A DNA stretch of 64,000 bases from Nitrospirillum amazonense (lineage in GTDB: Bacteria > Pseudomonadota > Alphaproteobacteria > Azospirillales > Azospirillaceae): assembly GCF_007828045.1 (NCBI RefSeq), contig NZ_VITN01000025.1:1-64000 (forward strand), in the 5' to 3' direction. Positions 36,269-45,269 of the stretch are shown here, piece by piece. The notes beneath the pieces are model-generated. The model made no database searches, was not told the origin of the DNA, and saw only the letters and a list, made by a program, of their open reading frames with translations. The first letter of the stretch is position 1. The number at the start of each line of letters is the position of its first letter. Both the position numbers and the translations under genes were made by a program.

Positions 36269-38155
36269 TCAGTCCTTCTGATCCAGCAACCGTTCCATCT
36301 CGGTGATGACGGCGTCCATGCGCCGCACCAGCGCCTGGTAGGGCGCGGGTGAGGCCATGTCCAGGCCGGCCTTCCTCAGCACGTTGACCGGATAGTCCGA
36401 CCCGCCGGCCTTCAGCGCCGCCAGGTAGGTGTCGCGCGCCGCCGGACCGCCATCGCGGATCTTCTCCGTGAAGTAGGCGGAAGCCGAGATGGAGGTGGCG
36501 TACTGGTAGACGTAGAAGGGCCGGTAGAAATGGGGGATGAAGGCCCATTCCGCCGCGTACACCGGATCGATCTGCATCACGCCCTGGTCGGCGCCGTGGT
36601 ACTTGCGCAGCAGGCCCAGATAGATCTCCGTCATGCGCTTGCCCGACATGGGCTCGCCCTTCTCCACCGCGTCATGCACCTGCAACTCGAACTCGGCGAA
36701 CATGGTCTGGCGGAAGAAGGTGCCGCGGATGGTCTCCAGCTCATTGCCCAGATAGAGCAACTTTTCCTGCTTGGTCTTGGCGTTGGCCAGCATGTAGTCG
36801 GACAGCAGGAATTCGTTCGCCGTGGACGCGATCTCCGCCATGAACAGGGAATAACCCGCCAGCTCATAGGGCTGGGTGCGGTTGGCGAAAGTGGTGTGCA
36901 TGGCGTGGCCCCATTCATGGGCCAGCGTGGAGACGGAGTTGTAGTTGTCCTGGTAATTCAGGAAGACCACGGGGTGCAGGCCGTAGACGCCCGTCTGATA
37001 GGCGCCGGACTGCTTGCCCTCCTGCGGGTAGGCATGCATCCATCGGTGACCGAAGCCATCGGCCAGCGCCTTCTGGTAATCGTCGCCCAGCGGCTTCACC
37101 GCCGCCAGCACCAGCTTCTCGCCCTCCTCGACGGGGAACTTGGCGTCGGACGACACCAGGGGCGGATAGATGTCGTAATAGTGCAGGTCAGGCAGGTTCA
37201 GCATGCGCTGCCGCAACTTGAAATAGCGGTGCAGCGTGGGCAGGCCCTTGTTGGCCTCCGCCGCCAGGGTGCGATAGACGCCCTCGGGAATATCATTGTT
37301 GGACAGCGAGGCCGCCACCGCCGACGGGTAATGGCGCAGCTTGGACTGGATGACGTCGCCCTGCACCGTGTTGCCCAGGGTGGAGCCCATGGTGTTGGAA
37401 TATTGGCCGAACTTGGTCCAGAAGGCGTCGAACACGGCCTTGCGCACGGCGCGGTCCGGATCCTCGCGATACTTCTGGTAATTGGCCTGGGTCAGCTTCA
37501 CCGACTGCCCGTTGGGAAGGGTGATGGTAGGCCAGTCGATGTCGGCGTTGGACAGCAGGTTGTAGGTGGTGCTGCTGCCGCCCAGCGCGGGGCTCAGCGC
37601 CGCCAGGACCCCTTCGGCCTCCGCCCCCAGGGTATGCGGCTTCAGGCGCAGCGCGTCATGCAGGGCGAAGCCGAACTTGGCCAGCTTGGGCTCGGCCTTC
37701 AGGTAGGCATCGACCTTGGCAACGCCCAGCGCCTGGATCTCCGGCGACAGCCAGGCGGTCGCGGCCGAGACCTCACCCGACAGGTCCTGGGCCAGGCCGT
37801 CCCGCTCCTGCGCCGGCGCGTCGCGCGTGTCGGTGCTGGCGATGGTGCTGGCGTAGGTGCCCACCTGCTCCAGCTCATGATAGACGCCATAGATGGCCTC
37901 CAGCGCCACCAGCGTGGCGGCCGGCCCCTTGGCCAGCGTGCCCTTGTACTTGGCCAGGCCCGGCAGTTCGGCCTTGATCTTGGCACGCGCCGCATCCCAG
38001 TCCGCCGGCGACTTGTAATAGTCGCTCAGGTCCCAGATGTATTTGGGATCGATCTTGGGATCGTCGGCGGCGCGCGCCGGCAGGGTCAGCGCCAGCAGGG
38101 AAACGGTGGACGCCGCCGCCAGGACGGCGCGGCGTAGAGTGATCTTGCCCGACAT
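36269..38155 (-). CDS. Exported M3-family oligoendopeptidase (PepF type)
   Basis: 628 residues from the ATG at 38155 (MSGKITLRRAVLAAASTVSL), with a signal peptide ending near ARA-ADD. The thermolysin-like zinc motif TLAHEWGHAMHTTF holds the two His and catalytic Glu, with the third ligand in MAEIASTANE. Length and the VYGLHPVVFLNYQDNYNSV segment are typical of oligoendopeptidase F. Most PepF proteins are cytoplasmic; the signal here predicts periplasmic digestion of oligopeptides. Repeat copy 1 follows its stop by 3 bp. Confidence 0.9.
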   Translation of the reverse strand: MSGKITLRRAVLAAASTVSLLALTLPARAADDPKIDPKYIWDLSDYYKSPADWDAARAKIKAELPGLAKYKGTLAKGPAATLVALEAIYGVYHELEQVGTYASTIASTDTRDAPAQERDGLAQDLSGEVSAATAWLSPEIQALGVAKVDAYLKAEPKLAKFGFALHDALRLKPHTLGAEAEGVLAALSPALGGSSTTYNLLSNADIDWPTITLPNGQSVKLTQANYQKYREDPDRAVRKAVFDAFWTKFGQYSNTMGSTLGNTVQGDVIQSKLRHYPSAVAASLSNNDIPEGVYRTLAAEANKGLPTLHRYFKLRQRMLNLPDLHYYDIYPPLVSSDAKFPVEEGEKLVLAAVKPLGDDYQKALADGFGHRWMHAYPQEGKQSGAYQTGVYGLHPVVFLNYQDNYNSVSTLAHEWGHAMHTTFANRTQPYELAGYSLFMAEIASTANEFLLSDYMLANAKTKQEKLLYLGNELETIRGTFFRQTMFAEFELQVHDAVEKGEPMSGKRMTEIYLGLLRKYHGADQGVMQIDPVYAAEWAFIPHFYRPFYVYQYATSISASAYFTEKIRDGGPAARDTYLAALKAGGSDYPVNVLRKAGLDMASPAPYQALVRRMDAVITEMERLLDQKD

Positions 38156-38368
38156 TAAGCAAAGCCCCCGATGTTCATGGGCGGAAGCCGGCGACACGGG
38201 CTTCCGCAGGTTGGCCCTTTATATCAGGCACTTGCGGCCAAGGCGCGGGATGGTTTGTAACACGGGCGTAACGGCGACGTCCCGCGCGCCTCGCATCCAA
38301 TTGCCTTGAATTGCCGCCGGGCAGCCGGTCTTATCACGGCACGCCACGGCACGGACCCGGCCCCAGAG

Positions 38369-39964
38369 ATGAGCACCCCCGCAGCCCTGTTCCGAGAAGC
38401 GTTGATCGCGCACCGCGCAGGTGACCTGTCCCGCGCGGCGGCGGCCTATCAGCGGCTGATCGAGCAGACGGGGCCGGAGCGGCAAGAGCACCGCGACGCG
38501 CTCGGCAACCTGGGCGCCCTGCGCCTGGCCCAAGGTGATGCCGCCGAGGCCGACCGCCTGTTCCAGGCGGGCTTGGTCCTGGCACCCCTCGACGCCGCCC
38601 TGCTGGACAACCGGGGCATCGCGCTGAAGGCCCTGGACCGGCTGGCCGAGGCGGCGGACCACCACCGCCAGGCCATCGCCGCCAACCCCAGCCATACCAA
38701 CGCCTACGGCAATCTGGGCGTCTGCCTGACGGAACAGGGCGACCTGCAGGGTGCCCGGCGCTGCCTGGAACGGGCGGTGGCGCTGGCCCCGGGCGGCGCC
38801 GATTCCTGGCACAATCTGGGCAAGGTGCATGAGGGACTGGGCGATAGCCCCGCCGCCATCCAAGCCTACCGCCACGCGGTGGCGGCGGACGCGGCCCACC
38901 GGCCCGCCTGGATCAATTTGGGCACGATCCTGGATCACACCGGCGACAGCATGGGCGCGCTCGCCGCCTATGATGCTGGCCTGGCGCTGGCTCCCACCGA
39001 CCCCAAGATCCGATGGAACCGGTCGCAAGTCCTGCTGAAACTGGGCCGCCTGGCCGAGGGCTGGGCCGAAGCCGAATGGCGCTGGACGGGCAATGCGGGC
39101 CTGGCGGCGCAGCGCCGTCCCTTCACCATACCCCTGTGGGCAGGTGAGGATTTGGGCGGCGGCACCTTGCTGATCCATTCCGAACAGGGCTGGGGCGACA
39201 CCTTGCAGATGCTGCGCTTCCTGGCGCCCGCGGCGCGGGCCGCCAATGCGCGCCTGGTGGTGGAGACGCGGGCGGAACTGATCCGGCTGATCGAGGCCAG
39301 CTGGGATTTGCTGGGCCTGGCCGAAGCTGCCCCTGTCCTGTTGCCCCTGGCGGCGGATTTTCCCGGCGTCGGCGGCCTGCCTCCGGCCGACGCCCACCTG
39401 CCGATGATGAGCCTGCCCGGACGCCTGGGCGTCACGCTCGATACTCTGCCCGGCGGGCCGGTCCCCTATTTGCGGGCACCGGAAGACAGCCGCCGGCGAT
39501 GGGCCCCGCGCATCGCGGAGGGCCGGAACGGCCGGCGCCTGACCGCCGGGCTGGTCTGGCAGGGCAATCCCGGCCACTGGAACGACCGCCGCCGGTCCTT
39601 GCCGCCGGAAACGCTGGCGCCGCTGCTGCGCCGCGCGGACATCGCCTGGCACAGCCTGCAGAAGGATGGGGCGCCGGTGGCAGGGCTCATCCCCCTGGGA
39701 CCGCACCTGACCGACTTCGCCGAGACGGCGGCGGCCGTCAACGCCCTAGACCTGGTCATCACCGTGGACACCGCCGTGGCCCACCTGGCGGGGGCCCTGG
39801 GGCGGCCCGCCTGGCTGCTGCTGCCCCACGTCGCGGAATGGCGCTGGATGGACGATCGCACGGACAGCCCCTGGTACCCGTCCATGCGCCTGTTCCGCCA
39901 GCCCGCGCCGGGCGATTGGCCGACCGTGGTGGCGGCGGTGGGGACGGCGCTGGATGCGCTTTAG
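38369..39964 (+). CDS. TPR protein with C-terminal glycosyltransferase-like domain
   Basis: 531 residues. About six tetratricopeptide repeats fill residues 5-235 (for example NAYGNLGVCLTEQGDLQGARRCLERAVALAP). The rest resembles the GT-B fold of TPR-linked glycosyltransferases: WAGEDLGGGTLLIHSEQGWGDTLQMLRF, then GLVWQGNPGHWNDRRRSL, VITVDTAVAHLAGALGRPAWLLLP and a C-terminal DSPWYPSMRLFRQ. Proteins of this design modify proteins or surface glycans. ATG 38369 is used. The stop overlaps that of the next, convergent gene by 4 bp (TTAG). Confidence 0.85.
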   Translation: MSTPAALFREALIAHRAGDLSRAAAAYQRLIEQTGPERQEHRDALGNLGALRLAQGDAAEADRLFQAGLVLAPLDAALLDNRGIALKALDRLAEAADHHRQAIAANPSHTNAYGNLGVCLTEQGDLQGARRCLERAVALAPGGADSWHNLGKVHEGLGDSPAAIQAYRHAVAADAAHRPAWINLGTILDHTGDSMGALAAYDAGLALAPTDPKIRWNRSQVLLKLGRLAEGWAEAEWRWTGNAGLAAQRRPFTIPLWAGEDLGGGTLLIHSEQGWGDTLQMLRFLAPAARAANARLVVETRAELIRLIEASWDLLGLAEAAPVLLPLAADFPGVGGLPPADAHLPMMSLPGRLGVTLDTLPGGPVPYLRAPEDSRRRWAPRIAEGRNGRRLTAGLVWQGNPGHWNDRRRSLPPETLAPLLRRADIAWHSLQKDGAPVAGLIPLGPHLTDFAETAAAVNALDLVITVDTAVAHLAGALGRPAWLLLPHVAEWRWMDDRTDSPWYPSMRLFRQPAPGDWPTVVAAVGTALDAL

Positions 39965-41061
39965 TCGGTGGATCGGGCGTCGGCCTGGGCCGCCCATTCC
40001 CGGTATTCGCGCTGCTGCCGCTCCCCCGCCTCATCAAACAGGAAGGGCAGGTAGGCATAGCGGCGGCCCCGGGTGACCGGCAGGGCCTCATGCAGCAGGC
40101 TGCAGGAGAAGACCACGGCGCTGCCGGTGGGCGCGCGATAGGTGCGGGGGCCGAATTCGGGGAAACGCAATTCCCCGCCCTCATAATCTTCCGTGTTCAG
40201 GTTCAGGGTGACAGCGAAGCGGCGATGGGCGGTGCCGGCGGAGGTGTTGTCGCGGTGCGGCTTGAAATGGCCGCCCTCCTCCGCATCGTAACAGGCGACC
40301 ACATGGCGTTCCATGCGCGTGGCCTCGAAGGCGAAGGCCTGGCGCACCTGGGGCAATAGACGACGGGCGACGCGTTGGGTCGCCGCCTGGCACAGCGCCT
40401 CCTCCTCCATGAAATAGTCGCGGCGGCGCTTGCGGCTATAGTCGTAGACACCCACCAGCCGGCCATCGACCTCGTTCATCACGCCGGAATCCAGGCCGCC
40501 GCGATCCTGATGCAGGGCGATCAGCAGGCGGCAGAAGTCGGGCTCGAACACCCGGGGCACTATCAGCACGGGCGCCTGCACCGCCATGCCGGCGTGCAGA
40601 TCCGGGGGCGGCAGGGCCGCCACCGCTGACATCACCCGGTCCGCCTCTGCCGCCGGGGCCGCCATCAGGACCCGCAGGGTGGGATCCAGCAGCAGCCAGA
40701 AGCCGATGTGGCCGCCATCCGCGCCGACGGCCCCGTAGCCCCGGCTGAGGCTGGAATCATAATCCAGGAAATAGCGGATGCCCGGCAGCTGTGGCGTGAC
40801 GCGGCCGGCGGCATCGTCGCCGGCGTCGGTGGTGACGCCGAAAAAGCAGACCCGGTCGTCATCGAACAGGGCGCGGTTCGCGGCGACCGCGCGCAGCATG
40901 CCGACACCCGCCGCCTCCCCGGCCGACGCGAAGAAGCCCAACAGCACGTGGCGGCCGGCCACCGTGTCCAGCGCGAACCGGGGATGCGCATGGGTGGGGC
41001 CGTTGAACCACGGCACGGGCTCGCCGCAGACGAAACGCTCCCAAGGACCTGATGCCGACAT
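39961..41061 (-). CDS. Thioredoxin-fold / 2OG-Fe(II) oxygenase (prolyl-hydroxylase-like) fusion
   Basis: 366 residues. Residues about 10-150 resemble a peroxiredoxin/AhpC fold (PWFNGPTHAHPRFAL, GRHVLLGFFASAGE, VCFFGVTTDAGD, YFLDYDSSLSRGYG) but have no cysteine at the peroxidatic position, so this domain is probably non-catalytic. Residues about 165-350 are a P4Hc double-stranded beta-helix: Fe ligands H269-R-D271 in HFKPHRDN and H324 in SLLHEALPV, with 2OG-binding Arg near 334 (RGRRYAY). It hydroxylates an unknown target, perhaps a protein. Convergent with the TPR-glycosyltransferase. Confidence 0.82.
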   Translation of the reverse strand: MSASGPWERFVCGEPVPWFNGPTHAHPRFALDTVAGRHVLLGFFASAGEAAGVGMLRAVAANRALFDDDRVCFFGVTTDAGDDAAGRVTPQLPGIRYFLDYDSSLSRGYGAVGADGGHIGFWLLLDPTLRVLMAAPAAEADRVMSAVAALPPPDLHAGMAVQAPVLIVPRVFEPDFCRLLIALHQDRGGLDSGVMNEVDGRLVGVYDYSRKRRRDYFMEEEALCQAATQRVARRLLPQVRQAFAFEATRMERHVVACYDAEEGGHFKPHRDNTSAGTAHRRFAVTLNLNTEDYEGGELRFPEFGPRTYRAPTGSAVVFSCSLLHEALPVTRGRRYAYLPFLFDEAGERQQREYREWAAQADARSTD

Positions 41062-41157
41062 CGTTGAGCTGACTTCCTAACAGCGCCTCTGGATGGCCAC
41101 CATAGCAGCAACCCGCCCCCCAGCCGCCAGGGACGTTCCGTCGCTGGCCGCCATACC

Positions 41158-41802
41158 TCAACCGCCGGCCATGGCCGCCGTCAGGTAAGCCCGCAAAACC
41201 AGCCGCATCTCCGCGATCAGGGCCGCCGCCTCGCCCTCCTCCGCCAATTCCGGGATGGCCTTCATCAGGTGCAGCAGCATGACGGAAACGACGGCCACCC
41301 GGTCCGCCGGCAAGGCCGGGGCGTAAGCCAACAGCACGCCGGCGATGTGGCCCCGAACGACACCGCGCAGGTATTGGCGCCGGTTATCGCAATCCACCCG
41401 GGCGTCCATCAGCACCTTCAGCGCCGTGCGTTCGCTTTTCAGCACCATCATCAGGTCCAGCAGGGCATCGACCAGGTCGCCCGCCGTCAGGTCGGGCGCC
41501 CGGGCGGCGATGGCGTCCAGGCCCGCCCCCGCCCGCTCGCCATAGCGGCGCAGCACCCCCTCGGCCAGCGCCTCCTTGGACGGGAAGAAACGGTAGAGCG
41601 ACCCGATGGCCGTGCTGGATCGCGCCGCGATCTCCGTCATCGTGGCGGCGTCATAGCCTTTTTCCGCGAACACCACGGTGGCGGCGTCCAGCAGGGCGGC
41701 CACGCGCTGCCGCCCGCGCGCCCGCTTGGGCGCCCGCCCAGTCCCGTCGGGGGCGACATCCGGGGTGGCATCCGCCGCGGCTGTTGACTTTTGCGAGGAC
41801 AT
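41158..41802 (-). CDS. TetR-family transcriptional regulator
   Basis: 214 residues from the ATG at 41802. N-terminal HTH after a basic tail: RVAALLDAATVVFAEKGYDAATMTEIAARSSTAIGSLYRFFPSKEAL, canonical TetR. The C-terminal half is a helical ligand domain. A perfect 10-bp inverted repeat lies 12 bp upstream of the start, suggesting auto-repression, and the divergent PEBP gene may be co-regulated. The ligand is not predictable. Confidence 0.9.
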   Translation of the reverse strand: MSSQKSTAAADATPDVAPDGTGRAPKRARGRQRVAALLDAATVVFAEKGYDAATMTEIAARSSTAIGSLYRFFPSKEALAEGVLRRYGERAGAGLDAIAARAPDLTAGDLVDALLDLMMVLKSERTALKVLMDARVDCDNRRQYLRGVVRGHIAGVLLAYAPALPADRVAVVSVMLLHLMKAIPELAEEGEAAALIAEMRLVLRAYLTAAMAGG

Positions 41803-41814
41803 CCTCAACTATCC

Positions 41815-41840
41815 GTTATGCGAGACCATCCTCGCATAAC
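41815..41840. promoter_or_regulatory. TetR operator candidate (perfect inverted repeat)
   Basis: GTTATGCGAG (41815-41824), 6-bp spacer, CTCGCATAAC (41831-41840): 10 of 10 paired. A second, weaker palindrome GAGGA-CA-TCCTC lies at 41796-41807 over the TetR start codon. Confidence 0.7.
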
Positions 41841-41879
41841 ACGGGCCGCCGCCGCCGTCACCTCCTCACCTGGGCGCGC

Positions 41880-41921
41880 CCACTCGGGCACCCCCACTTG
41901 GGCACCCCCACTTGGGCACCA
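41880..41921. repeat. 14-bp tandem repeat (3 units) upstream of the PEBP gene
   Basis: Units CCACTCGGGCACCC, CCACTTGGGCACCC and CCACTTGGGCACCA. Each has a short dyad (CCCA-CT-TGGG). It lies between the TetR operator and the PEBP start. Confidence 0.7.
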
Positions 41922-41958
41922 CGTTGCCCCCTCACCACCCTGACGCGGGAGGAACCGC

Positions 41959-42600
41959 ATGAGGACCACCCTGGACAGCGGCCTGCCCCCCTTGATCCTG
42001 GAGCGCGGCCACGGCATGCGCCCCGCCGCCCCGAAGCGCCATTGGCTGGGCCGCCTGCTGCGCGGCTTGCGGGCCGGGGATGCCCGCCTGGTCGTCAACC
42101 ATCCCCTGGTGAAGGATGCGCCGGCCAGCCTGTGCCTCAGCAGCCCCGCCTTCGCCGAAGGCGCGGCCATTCCCCGGCACCATGCCGGCGGCGGCGTGGG
42201 CGAGAACCTGTCCCCGACGCTCACCTGGACGGGCGTGCCCGCCGGCACGGCGGCCTTGGCCCTGGTGATGCAGGACCCGGACGCGCCCTTGCCCCGGCCG
42301 GTGACCCACCTGCTGGCCACGGCCATCGCCCCCAAGCGCAAGGGTTTCGAAGAGGGGGAGCTGTGCCCCCAGGTGGGCAACGGCGTCATCCTGGGCCGGG
42401 GCCTGTTCGGCCGCGTCGGCTATGCCGGGCCGCGTCCGGTGCGCGGCCACGGCCCCCATCGCTACGTCTTCCAGCTGCTGGCCCTGGAACACCCGCTGGC
42501 CCTGCCGGATCTGCCCAGCCTGGCCGACCTGCTGGCGGCCCTGACGCCCCAGACCGTGCTGGCCTGGGGCACCCTGACCGGAACGTACGAGCGGGTGTGA
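41959..42600 (+). CDS. PEBP-family (YbhB/YbcL-like) protein
   Basis: 213 residues; RBS GGGAGGA 7 bp before the ATG. The domain (about 50-213) has VGENLSPTLTWTGVPAGTAALALVMQDPDAP, HLLATAI and the ligand-pocket segment GYAGPRPVRGHGPHRYVFQLLAL, normal for bacterial phosphatidylethanolamine-binding-like proteins. A 50-residue N-terminal extension without signal-peptide character precedes it. Function of these proteins in bacteria is poorly defined. Probably regulated by the divergent TetR. Confidence 0.85.
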   Translation: MRTTLDSGLPPLILERGHGMRPAAPKRHWLGRLLRGLRAGDARLVVNHPLVKDAPASLCLSSPAFAEGAAIPRHHAGGGVGENLSPTLTWTGVPAGTAALALVMQDPDAPLPRPVTHLLATAIAPKRKGFEEGELCPQVGNGVILGRGLFGRVGYAGPRPVRGHGPHRYVFQLLALEHPLALPDLPSLADLLAALTPQTVLAWGTLTGTYERV

Positions 42601-42618
42601 GGCGCTGGTCCGCCGCCC

Positions 42619-45042
42619 TTATTTCCCTGCCTGGTCCGCCGGCACGACGAAGCTGTCCATGACCTTCTTCGTGCCGGAGTGTTCGAAGTAGATTTCCAGC
42701 TTGTCGTTCTCCACCGCCTTCACCACGCCGTAGCCGAACTTCTGGTGGAAGACGCGGGCGCCGGGGCGGAAGGGGGCGTCGGGGCGGGCGCGCGGGGTGA
42801 CGTCCAGGGCCGTGCCCTCGATCAGGCGGCTGGTGCGGTTGCCGGCGGGCGCCTGGCGTCCCATGCGGTTGAAGCTGTCGCTGAAACTGTCGCCGCGGGC
42901 GCCCCAGGACGACCCGCCCCGGCTGTAGCCGCCGTCGGTGCCGCCGCCCATGCCCTGGCCCCAATGGCCGGAGGTGAGCCCGGGGTCGTTCTCCACCGTG
43001 ATGTGGTCGTCCGGCAATTCGCCGATAAAGCGTGACGGCAGGCTGGTGGACCAGGTGCCGTGGATGCGGCGGTTGGCGGCGTGGCTGATGTAGACGCGCT
43101 TGCGGCCCCGGGTGATGCCGACATAGGCCAGCCGCCGCTCTTCCTCCAACCCCGCGATGCCGTTCTCATCCAGGGTGCGTTGGCTGGGGAACACCCCCTC
43201 CTCCCACCCGGGCAGGAAGACCACGTCGAACTCCAGGCCCTTGGCGCCGTGCAGGGTCATGATCGAGACCTGGGCGGAATCCACCGTCTCCGCATTCTCC
43301 ATCACCAGGCTGACATGCTCGAGGAAGCCCAGCAGGTTTTCGAACTCGCCCATGGCGTTGACGAGTTCCTTGAGGTTTTCCAGGCGGCCCGGCGCCTCCG
43401 GCGTCTTGTCCTCCTGCCACATGCGGGTATAGCCGCTCTCATCCAGGATGGACTGGGCCAGGTCGGTGTGACGCACGGTGTCCATCTGCGCCCGCCACCG
43501 CGCGAAATCCTCCACCAAGCCGCGCAGGGTGCCGCGAACCTTGGGCTTCAGCTCATCCGTCTCGGTCAGGCGCCAGGTGGCCTCCAGCAACGGCACGCCC
43601 AGCACCCGGCTGGTCTGGTACAGCTGCTGGATGGTGGCGGGGCCGATGCCGCGCTTGGGCGTGTTGATGATGCGCTCGAACGCCAAATCGTCCGCCGGCT
43701 GCGCCACGACCCGCAGATAGGCCATGGCGTCGCGGATTTCCAGGCGCTCATAGAAGCGCTGGCCGCCCACCACGCGATAGGGCAGGCCGAGGGTGATGAA
43801 GCGCTCTTCGAACTCGCGGGTCTGGAAGCCGGCGCGCACCAGCACGGCCATCTGGTCCAGGCTGGTGCCCTTGCGCTGCAGCGCCTCCACCTCGTCACCC
43901 ACCCAGCGCGCCTCGCTGTCGGCATCCCACAGGCCGCGCAGGCGCACCTTCTCCCCGCCCTCGGCCTCGGTCCACAGGGTCTTGCCCAGGCGGCCCTGGT
44001 TGTGGGCGATGACGCCGGCGGCAGCCCCCAGGATATGGCCGGTGGAGCGGTAGTTCTGTTCCAGGCGAATGACCTTGGCGCCGGGAAAATCCTGCTCGAA
44101 CCGCAGGATGTTGCCCACCTCCGCCCCGCGCCAGCCGTAGATGGACTGGTCGTCGTCGCCGACGCAGCAGATGTTGTGATGCCCCTGGGCCAGCAGGCGC
44201 AGCCACAAATACTGCGCCACATTGGTGTCCTGGTACTCATCCACCAGGATGTAGCGGAACCGCCGATGGTAATCCGCCAGCACGTCCGGATGCGCCTGGA
44301 ACAGGGTGATGTTGTGCATCAAGAGGTCGCCGAAGTCGCAGGCGTTCAGCGTGCGCAGGCGGTCCTGGTATTGGCGGTACAGGGTCAGCACCTTGCCGCC
44401 GGCGGCCTCCCCCGCGTCCTCGGGACGCAGGCGGTCGGGCGGCAGGGCCCGGTCCTTCCAGCGCTCGATGACCGACAGCAGCAGGCGGGCCGGCCACTTC
44501 TTGGCGTCCACGCCCTCCGCCTCCATCAGCTGCTTCAGCAGACGCAGCTGGTCGTCGGTGTCCAGGATGGTGAAGCTGGAGGTCAGGCCCACCAGCTCGG
44601 CATGGCGGCGCAGGATGCGGGCGGCCAGGGCGTGGAAGGTGCCCATCCACCAGCCCTCGGTGTCCATGCCCATCAACGCGCCCACGCGTTCCCGCATCTC
44701 GCGCGCCGCCTTGTTGGTGAAGGTGACGGCCAGGATGTTCCAGGGGCTGACGCGCCGGGTCATCAGCAGGTGGGCCAGGCGTGTGGTCAGGGCGCGGGTT
44801 TTCCCCGTGCCGGCGCCGGCCAGCACCAGGACGGGGCCGTCCAGCGTCTCCACCGCCTCGCGCTGCGCCGGGTTCAGCGCGTCGAGATAGGCGGGCGACC
44901 AGCCGGCGGGCAGAGGGGGGGGCGGAGCCGGGGCGGGGCGGGGCGTCATCACGGGAGTAGCGGCAGGCGGCACCGGCTCCGCCTTCTGCGGCTCGGCGGG
45001 CTTGGGGGCGGGCGGGTCCAGACGGGAAAACAGATCGGTCAT
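42619..45042 (-). CDS. uvrD: UvrD/PcrA-type superfamily 1A DNA helicase
   Basis: 807 residues from the ATG at 45042. 3'-5' helicase of nucleotide excision and mismatch repair. Motifs in order: LVLAGAGTGKTRALTTR (Walker A), TFTNKAAREMRER (Ia), DEYQDTN (II), GDDDQSIYGWRGA (III), EQNYRST (IV), SIMTLHGAKGLEFDVVFLPGWEEGVFP (V) and RRLAYVGITRGRK (VI). The Gly-rich linker near 690-730 leads to the Tudor-like C-terminal domain (FHQKFGYGVVKAVENDKLEIYF) that contacts RNA polymerase in PcrA. A Pro-rich N-terminal 45 residues are extra. Convergent with the PEBP gene. Confidence 0.93.
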   Translation of the reverse strand: MTDLFSRLDPPAPKPAEPQKAEPVPPAATPVMTPRPAPAPPPPLPAGWSPAYLDALNPAQREAVETLDGPVLVLAGAGTGKTRALTTRLAHLLMTRRVSPWNILAVTFTNKAAREMRERVGALMGMDTEGWWMGTFHALAARILRRHAELVGLTSSFTILDTDDQLRLLKQLMEAEGVDAKKWPARLLLSVIERWKDRALPPDRLRPEDAGEAAGGKVLTLYRQYQDRLRTLNACDFGDLLMHNITLFQAHPDVLADYHRRFRYILVDEYQDTNVAQYLWLRLLAQGHHNICCVGDDDQSIYGWRGAEVGNILRFEQDFPGAKVIRLEQNYRSTGHILGAAAGVIAHNQGRLGKTLWTEAEGGEKVRLRGLWDADSEARWVGDEVEALQRKGTSLDQMAVLVRAGFQTREFEERFITLGLPYRVVGGQRFYERLEIRDAMAYLRVVAQPADDLAFERIINTPKRGIGPATIQQLYQTSRVLGVPLLEATWRLTETDELKPKVRGTLRGLVEDFARWRAQMDTVRHTDLAQSILDESGYTRMWQEDKTPEAPGRLENLKELVNAMGEFENLLGFLEHVSLVMENAETVDSAQVSIMTLHGAKGLEFDVVFLPGWEEGVFPSQRTLDENGIAGLEEERRLAYVGITRGRKRVYISHAANRRIHGTWSTSLPSRFIGELPDDHITVENDPGLTSGHWGQGMGGGTDGGYSRGGSSWGARGDSFSDSFNRMGRQAPAGNRTSRLIEGTALDVTPRARPDAPFRPGARVFHQKFGYGVVKAVENDKLEIYFEHSGTKKVMDSFVVPADQAGK

Positions 45043-45188
45043 GATGGGAACATATATAGCACAAGGCGCCGCTCGTCTGCCCCCGCGGTGACCTTTCCCC
45101 TGTTCTCTCCCTCTTTCGCCAGGGGTCCCCTCCCCTAAAGGCCGGGCACCTATCCCGTTGCACAAGAGGTTCATATGGTGGAAAGATA

Positions 45189-45269
45189 ATGATCAACGTG
45201 ATGAAGCCGTTCGTACGGTTCCGCAGCCCCTTCGGGCGGCGGCCGCCGAAGCGGGGAGTGAACCGATGA
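45189..45269 (+). CDS. Possible 26-residue leader peptide coupled to the next gene
   Basis: ATG at 45189 behind GGTGGAAAG opens a 26-codon frame encoding a very basic peptide (MINVMKPFVRFRS, then an Arg/Lys/Pro-rich end). Its TGA overlaps the ATG of the next gene as ATGA, which is the classical arrangement for translational coupling. Whether the peptide is functional is unknown; it is too short for homology to help. Confidence 0.4.
   Translation: MINVMKPFVRFRSPFGRRPPKRGVNR

Noticed and set aside
36530-38137. 535-codon open frame antisense to the oligopeptidase
   Set aside because: Same kind of mirror frame opposite a clear M3 peptidase with signal peptide and HEWGH.
43060-45138. 692-codon open frame antisense to the helicase gene
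   Set aside because: It is a shadow of GC-rich codon bias: no family resemblance, low-complexity Gln/His/Gly/Val composition and no ribosome site, while the minus-strand helicase has every motif.
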